A stretch of 64,000 nt of DNA from DATBQN01 sp963799925 (lineage in GTDB: Bacteria > Acidobacteriota > Thermoanaerobaculia > Multivoradales > UBA5704): the NCBI GenBank assembly GCA_963799925.1, contig CAWCYZ010000004.1, forward strand, positions 1,736,001 through 1,800,000. Reading direction: 5' to 3'. A program made the translations under genes and the position numbers. The notes under the pieces are model-generated. The model was not told the DNA's origin and made no database searches. It saw nothing but the letters and a program-made list of their open reading frames with translations. This document shows, piece after piece, positions 58,060 through 64,000 of this stretch (positions within the stretch are counted from its first letter, which is position 1; every line of letters begins with the position of its first letter).

Positions 58060-60534
58060 ATGACCCCCACTCCGACCCCGATCTCCAGTGACGAGCGGCG
58101 CTCCGGCGCCGCCTTCGAGACCCTCGGCCGCGACCTCCGGCTGGCCTTCCGGGTGCTCGCCAGGAGCCCCGGCTTCACCGCCGCCGCGGTGCTCTGCCTG
58201 GGCCTCGGCATCGGCGCCGTCGCCGCCGTCTTCGGCGTCTTCGACGCGGTGCTGCTGCGCGCCCTGCCCTTCCAGGAGCCCAGCCGCCTGGTCACCGTCA
58301 TGGGGCAGGACGAGCGCAACCCCCGCCTGCCGCTGTCGCTGCCGGAGTTCGTCGACCTGCGCGACCAGCGCGGCGTCTTCTCGCAGGTGGCGGCCGGCAA
58401 CGCCGCCTTCGTCAACCTGACCGGCGTCGACGAGCCGGCGCAGCTCATCTGCGCCTATGCGTCGGCGGGCTTCTTCCCGCTCCTCGGCGTGCAGCCGGCG
58501 CTCGGCCGGGTCTTCCGCCCGGAGGAGGAGCTGGCGGCGAACCGCCACGTGGCGGTCCTCACCGACGGCATCTGGCGGCGCCGCTTCGGCGCCGACCCAG
58601 GGATCGTCGGCCGCAAGGTGACGCTCTCCGACCAGCCCTATACCGTGATCGGCGTGCTGAAGGACGACTTCCACGCCGGCATCTTCCCGGCGGAGCCGGA
58701 CCTCTGGCTGCCGCTGACGCTGGTCACCGGCCGCGTGCCGCCGCGCGACTTCCGCGGCCTGACGGTGACGGCGCGCCTGGCGCCCGGCGTCTCGGTCGCC
58801 GGCGCGCGGGCCGCCATGGATGCCCTGTCGCAGCGCTTCAAGACCGACTACCCGCAGATCTACCACGGCCGCCACGCCTGGCATCTCGTCCCCGTGCCGC
58901 TCTACGAGCTGCTGGTGGGCGACGTGCGCCTGAGCCTGACGGTGCTCTTCGCCGCGGTCGGCCTGGTGCTGCTGATCGCCTGCGCCAACGTCGCCAACCT
59001 GATGCTCGCCCGCGCCACGGCGCGCGAGAAGGAGGTGGCTCTGCGCACCGCGCTCGGCGCCGGCCGCGGCGGCCTCATCCGCCAGTTCCTCGCCGAGGCG
59101 CTGGTGCTGGCGGCGGCGGGGGCCGGCCTCGGCCTCCTCCTCGCCTGGTGGGCGTTGAAGGCGCTGGTCGCGCTCAACCCGCAGAAGCTGCCGCGCCTGC
59201 ACGAGATCGCCTTGGGCGGCCGCGCCGTCCTCTTCACCGCCGTGGTGGCGGTGGCGACGGCGGTCGCCTTCGGCCTGGTGCCGGCTCTGCGCGGCTCGCG
59301 CGCCGGGCACGACCTGCTCAAGGAGGGAGGGAAGACCGCGTCGGTGGGCACCGGCCGCCACCGGCTGCGCAGCGCCCTCGTCGTCGCCGAGATCGCCCTC
59401 TCCCTGGTGGTGCTGGTGGGGGCCGGCCTGGTGATCCGCAGCGTGCAGCGCATCGAGCACGTCGACCCCGGCTTCCGCGCCGACGGCGTGCTCACCTTCC
59501 AGGTCTTCCTCTCGCCCGGCAAGTACCTCAAGGACCCGCAGCGCGCCGCCGTCGCCGCGCGGCTGCTCGACCGCCTCCGCGCCCTCCCCGGGGTGGCGCG
59601 CGCCGGGCTGATCAACAGCCTGCCGATGGGCCAGGTGCGGGTGCTGATCGACGCCATCGTCGAGAACCGTCCGACCGCCCCCAACGAGAGCCCGCCGCAG
59701 GTCGACTGGCGCTCGGTGTCGCCGGGCTACTTCGAGGCGATGGCGATCCCGCTCGTCACCGGCCGCGTCTTCAGCGACTCCGACGCCGCCGGCACTCTGG
59801 ACACCGTGGTGGTCGACGACTCGCTCGCCAAGCGCTTCTGGCCCGGCGAGAGCGCCCTCGGCAAGCGCATGAAGCTCAACGACGGGCAGGGCAAGTGGCT
59901 GACCGTCGTCGGGGTGGTCAAGAACGTGCGCGCCCTGGGGCTCGACGTCGACTCCGGGCAGGAGATCTACACTCCGTGGGCCCAGGTGCCGCGCCAGCTC
60001 CTCGCCTTCGCCCTGCGCACTCGCGGCGAGCCGCTCGCTCTCGTCAGCGCCGCCCGCCAGGCGGTCCACGGCGTCGACGCCGACCTGCCGGTCGAGCGGG
60101 TGTCGACGATGAACGAGGTGGTCGCCCGCTCGCTCGTCGGCCGCCGCTCCTACGCCCTCCTCCTCGCCGTCTTCGCCGTCGTGGCGCTGGCGCTGGTATC
60201 GGTCGGGGTCTACGGCGTCATGTCCTACTCGGTCGTGCGCCGAGTGCAGGAGATCGGCATCCGCATGGCGCTCGGCGCGCGCCGGGCCGAGGTGCTGAAG
60301 ATGGTGGTCGGCCAGGGGATGGCCCTCGCCGGCCTGGGCATCGGCGTCGGGCTCGCCCTCGCCCTCGCCTCGAGCCGCCTGGTCGCGAGCCTCCTCTACG
60401 GCGTCAGCTCGACCGACGTGCTGACCTTCGCCGCGGTGACCCTCGTGCTGCTCGCCCTGGCGCTCCTCGCCTGCTGGCTGCCGGCGCGGCGGGCGACGCG
60501 CGTCGATCCGATGGTCGCCCTGCGGGCGGAGTAG
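58060..60534 (+). CDS. ADOP-type ABC transporter permease (duplicated MacB/FtsX)
   Basis: An inner-membrane permease of 824 residues with two FtsX units. The start at 58060 is chosen because the conserved N-terminal pattern (DLRLAFRVLARSPGFT then a membrane helix) follows closely, though the RBS is weak. MacB-type periplasmic domains follow helix 1 (RLVTVMGQDE; VIGVLKDDF) and the central helices. Membrane segments include LFAAVGLVLLIACANVANLML, the pair around ALVLAAAGAGLGLLLAWWAL and LFTAVVAVATAVAFGLV, and three C-terminal helices beginning LLLAVFAVVALALVSVGVYG. VALRTALGAG and IGIRMALGAR are the two coupling-helix-like repeats. No ATPase is encoded nearby, so its partner must be elsewhere. 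Lipopeptide export is possible but unsupported. Confidence 0.9.
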   Translation: MTPTPTPISSDERRSGAAFETLGRDLRLAFRVLARSPGFTAAAVLCLGLGIGAVAAVFGVFDAVLLRALPFQEPSRLVTVMGQDERNPRLPLSLPEFVDLRDQRGVFSQVAAGNAAFVNLTGVDEPAQLICAYASAGFFPLLGVQPALGRVFRPEEELAANRHVAVLTDGIWRRRFGADPGIVGRKVTLSDQPYTVIGVLKDDFHAGIFPAEPDLWLPLTLVTGRVPPRDFRGLTVTARLAPGVSVAGARAAMDALSQRFKTDYPQIYHGRHAWHLVPVPLYELLVGDVRLSLTVLFAAVGLVLLIACANVANLMLARATAREKEVALRTALGAGRGGLIRQFLAEALVLAAAGAGLGLLLAWWALKALVALNPQKLPRLHEIALGGRAVLFTAVVAVATAVAFGLVPALRGSRAGHDLLKEGGKTASVGTGRHRLRSALVVAEIALSLVVLVGAGLVIRSVQRIEHVDPGFRADGVLTFQVFLSPGKYLKDPQRAAVAARLLDRLRALPGVARAGLINSLPMGQVRVLIDAIVENRPTAPNESPPQVDWRSVSPGYFEAMAIPLVTGRVFSDSDAAGTLDTVVVDDSLAKRFWPGESALGKRMKLNDGQGKWLTVVGVVKNVRALGLDVDSGQEIYTPWAQVPRQLLAFALRTRGEPLALVSAARQAVHGVDADLPVERVSTMNEVVARSLVGRRSYALLLAVFAVVALALVSVGVYGVMSYSVVRRVQEIGIRMALGARRAEVLKMVVGQGMALAGLGIGVGLALALASSRLVASLLYGVSSTDVLTFAAVTLVLLALALLACWLPARRATRVDPMVALRAE

Positions 60535-60549
60535 GCCCCGCCCGCCGGC

Positions 60550-60578
60550 GGCGGGGGAGCGCCACCGCTCCTCCCGCC
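60550..60578. terminator. Hairpin between convergent permease and small-protein genes
   Basis: GGCGGGGGAGCG (60550-60561) and CGCTCCTCCCGCC (60566-60578) form a 12-bp stem with one bulged T and a CCAC loop, starting 15 bp past the permease stop. No T tract follows on either strand. Confidence 0.45.
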
Positions 60579-60644
60579 CGCGGCTCTTGAACCGAGAAAC
60601 GCCTGAGTCGGGAAACGCCGGGAAACCGTCGCGCCTAGTGCGCC

Positions 60645-61031
60645 TTAGTGCGCCTCGTCGCCGCCCGCCGCCGCGGCCGCCGGCTCGGCCGGCTCGGCGG
60701 GCTTCTCCTCTTCGCGGATCTCGAGCCAGCCGGTGCCCTTCAAGCTCGCGACGTCGATCTTCGCGTGGCAGCGGACGGGGACGTAGTCCAGGGTGAGGTT
60801 GCCCGCCAGCTCCACCTCGCCGGTGCCCTTCTCGAGGTCGGCGCGGCTGAGGTCGAGGTCCTCGGGGTTGGCGAGGCGGACGCCGAGCTCGGTGCCGCCG
60901 CGGGTCTCGGTGAACAGGACGTGCACGTAGCGCCGGTCGACGGCGGCCTTGAAGGCGGCGAGGTTGGGCTCCGGCCGCAGCGACACGACGATGGGCTGCT
61001 CCTTGGTGAGGCGCTGTACCAATTCGTTCAT
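60645..61031 (-). CDS. Unrecognised cytoplasmic protein, 128 residues
   Basis: Not recognised. The start at 61031 is set by GAGGAGG just upstream; a longer open frame lacks an RBS. There is no signal peptide or membrane segment. Residues 1-105 alternate strand and turn patterns with RRYVHVLF, GGTELGVRL and TLDYVPVRCHAKIDV; the C-terminus is a low-complexity Glu/Pro/Ala tail (EEEKPAEPAEPAAAAAGG). It is divergent from the cupin/MetRS-like gene with 282 bp between starts, which may mean shared control. Confidence 0.75.
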   Translation of the reverse strand: MNELVQRLTKEQPIVVSLRPEPNLAAFKAAVDRRYVHVLFTETRGGTELGVRLANPEDLDLSRADLEKGTGEVELAGNLTLDYVPVRCHAKIDVASLKGTGWLEIREEEKPAEPAEPAAAAAGGDEAH

Positions 61032-61313
61032 CGGGTGTTCCTCCTCGACTATGTAAGGTCGCTCCATGGGCGCGGAACGGGACGCGTGTGGCGAACGGCT
61101 CATTTTACGGAGATTGCAAGCTCGCGCAAGCCGCCGCTCGCTCGGCGCGCCCCGGCGGCCCCGCCGCACCTAGTTTACAGACGGAACGGCCGCCGCGGGC
61201 CGCCGCGCGCCCGCCGGAGCGGCGACCGCCGTCCGGCGCCGGACGCCAGCCGGTCCGGACCTGGGCTGGAGCGCCGCTCCGGCCCGCTTCCCACGAGACG
61301 AGCGAGAGCCGAG
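61032..61313. promoter_or_regulatory. Divergent intergenic region, small protein / cupin-MetRS-like gene
   Basis: 282 bp expected to hold both promoters. The left part is less GC-rich (61030-61130) and the right part is extremely GC-rich. No confident promoter pair, palindrome or RNA element was found. Confidence 0.35.
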
Positions 61314-63347
61314 ATGAAAATCCAGAGATACAAGCCGGAAGACTTCGCCTACGGAATCCCCTGCCAGCCGCTCTACCCGTGGGAGGGCGTCGCCGACACG
61401 CCGTTCGGCTCCATGTGGTGCGTCGTCGAGCCCGGCCGGTCGGTCAAGACCCATAAGCATCACGAGGCCGAGACCTACATCTTCGCCCAGGGCAACGGCT
61501 TCATCCGGGTGGGCGGCGAGTCGCTCCCGGTGGGGCCGGGCGACGCGGTCTTCATGGATCCCTTCGAGACCCACGAGGTGGTCAATCCGCCGGGGGGCGA
61601 GACGGTGCTCTTCCTCGCCGTCTGGTGGGAGGACCTGCAGCTCGCGAAGAGCGCCGGCGAGAAGGCCGAGTCGGCGGCCGACGCCGCGCGGCCGCGGCGC
61701 ACCGTCATCATCGCGACGCCGCCCACCCCCAACGGCGACCTCCACGTCGGCCACCTCTCGGGACCCTACCTCGCCGCCGACATCCACAAGCGGTACCTCC
61801 TCTCGCGCGGCGTCGACGCCATCTATCTCTCGGGGGCCGACGACCACCAGAGCTACGTGCCGGCCAAGGGGCGCAAGCTGGGGATCGGCCCGCGCGAGGT
61901 GGCGGACCGCTTCGGCGACCTGGTCGAGGAGAGCCTCGCCATGGCGGCGATCGAGCTCGACCTCTTCGTCCGCCCGAAGACCTCGCGGCACCACATCCCC
62001 TTCGTCGCGGAGTTCTTCAAGGCCCTCCACGCGAAGGGCGCCTTCGTCGAGAAGGAGGCGCCGGGGCTCTACTGCGAGACCTGCGACAAGTACCTCTACG
62101 AGGCCCACGTGAGCGGCCGCTGCCCGCACTGCGGCGCCGGCGCCGACGGCAACTCCTGCGAGCAGTGCGGCTGGCCGAACCAGGTGGTCGACCTGGTCGA
62201 TCCGGCCTGCAAGTACTGCGGCGGCCGCCCCGCCGTCCGCCCGGTGAAGCGCCTCTACTTCCCGCTCTCGCGCCACCGGGACGGCCTCAGCGAATGGCAC
62301 CGGCGGGTGAAGATGAGCTCCCACCTGCGCACCCTCTGCACGCAGATGATCGAGGACCTGCCCGACGTCGCGGCCTGCCACCCGACCGACTGGGGGATCC
62401 CGGTGCCGGTAGCGGGCTACGAGGACCAGACGATCTACGCCTGGCTCGAGATGGCGCCGGGCTTCCTCGCCGCCGCCGAAGAGGCGCTGGCGAAGCGCGG
62501 CGAGCCGGGCACCTGGCGCGACGCGCTCTCCGGCGACGCCGGCCTGGTGCAGTTCTTCGGCTTCGACAACAGCTACTACTTCGCGGTGCTCTTCCCCGCC
62601 CTGTGGATGGCCTACGACCCGGAGATCCCGCTCCCCACCGCCTTCGTCACCAACGAGTTCCTGCGCCTCGACGGCGCCAAGTTCTCGACCAGCCGCGGCC
62701 ACGCCATCTGGGGGCACGAGATCCTCGCCCGCACCCCCGCCGACGTCCTCCGCTTCTATCTCGCCTGGGCGGGCCCGGAGCGCGAGCAGACCAACTTCAC
62801 TCTGCCGGAGATGGAGGCGACGGTCGAGCGCGAGCTGGTCGAGGGCTGGCAGGGCTGGCTGCGCGACCTGGGGAGCCGCATCGACCAGCACTACGGCGGC
62901 GTCGCCCAGGGCAGCGGCGGCTGGACCGACGACCACCAGCAGTTCTTCGGCGTCCTCACCCGCACCAGCGCCGACGTCGCCGCCTGCTACGAGGCGGCGA
63001 CCTTCTCGCCGGCGCGGGCGGTGCGCCTGCTCTCCGAGCTGGTCCGCCAGGCGCGGCGCTTCGGGGTGTCCGAGCGGCACTGGGCGAAGCTCGCGAACGG
63101 CGTCGAGGAGCTGCGCAACGGCCTCGGCCTCGAGCTCGCGGCGGCGCGCCTCCTCGCCATCCTCGCGGCGCCCATCCTGCCCGACCTCTCGCGCCGCCTC
63201 TGGCAGGCCCTCGGCTACCCCGCGCCCGCCGGCCCCCTCGCCTGGGAGGACGCGCCGCAGTTCGTCCCCCACGGCAACCGCCTGGCCCTGACCGCCTTCG
63301 AGCTCGCGCCGCCGGTCGCCGCCGGCCGCGAGGTCGTCGTCGCCTGA
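61314..63347 (+). CDS. Cupin fused to a methionyl-tRNA-synthetase-like enzyme
   Basis: A 677-residue fusion. Residues 1-110 are a single cupin with metal ligands in HKHHEAETY and in the second motif PFETHEVVN. A short Ala/Glu/Lys linker leads to a class I synthetase catalytic core most like MetRS: HVGH at residues 144-147, zinc knuckles from about residue 254 with four CxxC pairs (CETC, CPHC, CEQC, CKYC), FGFDNSYYFAVLFPAL, and KFSTS at 456-460 as the KMSKS loop. The last 150 residues are helical as in the MetRS anticodon-binding region. All catalytic motifs look intact, so it may still activate an amino acid. A second ATG-rich upstream extension is rejected for lack of conservation and RBS. 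Housekeeping MetRS versus a dedicated amino-acid activator is open; a cupin fusion argues for the latter. Confidence 0.85.
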   Translation: MKIQRYKPEDFAYGIPCQPLYPWEGVADTPFGSMWCVVEPGRSVKTHKHHEAETYIFAQGNGFIRVGGESLPVGPGDAVFMDPFETHEVVNPPGGETVLFLAVWWEDLQLAKSAGEKAESAADAARPRRTVIIATPPTPNGDLHVGHLSGPYLAADIHKRYLLSRGVDAIYLSGADDHQSYVPAKGRKLGIGPREVADRFGDLVEESLAMAAIELDLFVRPKTSRHHIPFVAEFFKALHAKGAFVEKEAPGLYCETCDKYLYEAHVSGRCPHCGAGADGNSCEQCGWPNQVVDLVDPACKYCGGRPAVRPVKRLYFPLSRHRDGLSEWHRRVKMSSHLRTLCTQMIEDLPDVAACHPTDWGIPVPVAGYEDQTIYAWLEMAPGFLAAAEEALAKRGEPGTWRDALSGDAGLVQFFGFDNSYYFAVLFPALWMAYDPEIPLPTAFVTNEFLRLDGAKFSTSRGHAIWGHEILARTPADVLRFYLAWAGPEREQTNFTLPEMEATVERELVEGWQGWLRDLGSRIDQHYGGVAQGSGGWTDDHQQFFGVLTRTSADVAACYEAATFSPARAVRLLSELVRQARRFGVSERHWAKLANGVEELRNGLGLELAAARLLAILAAPILPDLSRRLWQALGYPAPAGPLAWEDAPQFVPHGNRLALTAFELAPPVAAGREVVVA

Positions 63348-63661
63348 GCGGGCTCCGACTCAGGATGCCGGGCCGGTTCTCTTGAGCCGCGCCTCAGCAG
63401 CCCGTCGGGCAGACGGTACGGTCAAGCTCGAGCCGCCCCAGCACGCGCGACAGGCATTGCGGCCGTGCCCAGGACCGCGAGCGCCCTCCTGTCGGCCTAG
63501 CGCTCCGGCCGCCGCTGCGGGACGGAGAGCGCTCGCTTGAGACATTGCGGGTATACTGTCAGGAGATTCTCGAACTCCAAGCCTCGAGCGGCCCGCGGTC
63601 CTCGCCGCGAGCGCTCCGCGGTCACGCTGTGCGGCATCCTCTCGGCAGGAGGGAAATGGAG
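63348..63661. promoter_or_regulatory. Intergenic region upstream of the protease gene
   Basis: About 314 bp without a supported gene. A TATACT hexamer at 63552-63557 could be a -10 box about 105 bp before the protease start, but no matching -35 was found. AGGAGGG (63647-63653) is the RBS of the next gene. Confidence 0.35.
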
Positions 63662-64000
63662 ATGCGCGTCAACGTTCTGGGTTGGTGTCTGCTACTGACC
63701 GGTGCGCTCCTCGGCGCCGGCGCCTCCTCGCGGCTCGCCGCCGCGGAGATCAAGGAGGTGGTGAAGGAGGGCTACATCCCGGACCTCTTCGGCGTCCGCC
63801 GGGTCAAGTACATCCAGCGCGGCGACCTGGCGCTCATCGAGGGCGACATCCGCGTCCGGCCGGCGGCGAAGCCGCCGATCTCTCCGGCGGTCGCCCTGCG
63901 GCGCACGCTCTGGCCCCGCGGGATCGTCCCCTATGCGTTCGCCGCCGGCTTCCTCAACCCCGCCGCGGCGCGCGGGGGGATGGCGCAATGGGAGGCGAGC
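63662..64000 (+). CDS. Astacin-like (M12A) secreted metalloprotease, 5' part only
   Basis: The gene runs off the window. Two in-frame ATGs lie at 63656 and 63662; the second is chosen because AGGAGGG (63647-63653) is eight bases before it and only two before the first. A signal peptide is visible (MRVNVLGWCLLLTGALLGAG), then a short propeptide-like region and LWPRGIVPYAF...MAQWEA, which matches the N-terminal edge of astacin catalytic domains (LWP-G-VPY ... HWE). The zinc motif HExxHxxGxxH would lie past the window, so the family call rests on this short segment. Confidence 0.65.
   Translation, partial: MRVNVLGWCLLLTGALLGAGASSRLAAAEIKEVVKEGYIPDLFGVRRVKYIQRGDLALIEGDIRVRPAAKPPISPAVALRRTLWPRGIVPYAFAAGFLNPAAARGGMAQWEAS

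Noticed and set aside
60648..61313. Upstream extension of the cupin-MetRS frame back to 60648
   Set aside because: It overlaps the antisense 128-residue gene, has no RBS at its start, and the cupin fold begins at 61314.

Overview
This window is very GC-rich and is dominated by one hybrid NRPS/PKS locus (1–50712), followed by about 13 kb of ordinary single-domain genes. Three traits suggest an Acidobacteriota-like soil or groundwater bacterium, perhaps near Thermoanaerobaculia: an ADOP-type duplicated ABC permease, two secreted CRTAC1 (FG-GAP + ASPIC/UnbV) proteins, and a secreted astacin-type protease. This is inference from gene content; there is no rRNA or marker gene in the window.

Assembly line. 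NRPS A (1–5418) enters from the left already inside a C domain and ends without a thioesterase: (C)-A-PCP-C-A-PCP. NRPS B (5575–36831, about 10,400 residues after frame repair) starts with a fatty-acyl-AMP ligase and ACP. It continues with eight extension modules: C-A(Gly, interrupted by a MupA/Atu3671-type luciferase-like monooxygenase)-PCP; C-A-PCP; C-A(Cys-like, interrupted by a methyltransferase)-PCP; KS-AT-KR(degenerate)-ACP; C-A(Ala)-PCP; then three C-A-PCP modules whose A domains carry almost the same specificity code. NRPS C (36828–50712, about 4,630 residues after frame repair) overlaps B by an ATGA junction. It adds C-A(Ile/Val)-PCP, C-A(Val)-PCP, two near-identical C-A-PCP modules and a terminal thioesterase. 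B+C therefore look like a complete lipopeptide line: acyl, oxidised Gly?, X, Cys-like, malonate (keto), Ala, three similar residues, Ile/Val, Val, two identical residues, release. NRPS A does not fit this order and may feed a separate or non-collinear step.

Reading-frame state. The three synthase genes carry 14 apparent single-base indels (13 insertions, 1 deletion), several pinned to the base by comparison with near-identical internal copies. The flanking 13 kb shows none. Motifs on both sides of every break are intact and the repaired lengths of B and C are exact multiples of three, so these are more likely consensus errors than decay, though decay is not excluded. I describe each synthase as one gene.

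Right flank. A secreted 253-residue protein (50740–51501) faces a CRTAC1 protein (51606–53663, minus). The arrangement is repeated at 53930–57664 with paralogues of both plus one extra secreted protein (54869–55483). An ADOP permease without an ATPase follows (58060–60534), then an unrecognised 128-residue protein (60645–61031, minus) divergent from a cupin fused to a methionyl-tRNA-synthetase-like enzyme (61314–63347). The window ends in the 5' part of an astacin-like protease gene. I saw no tRNA, rRNA, CRISPR array, transposase, MbtH protein, PPTase or transcriptional regulator.
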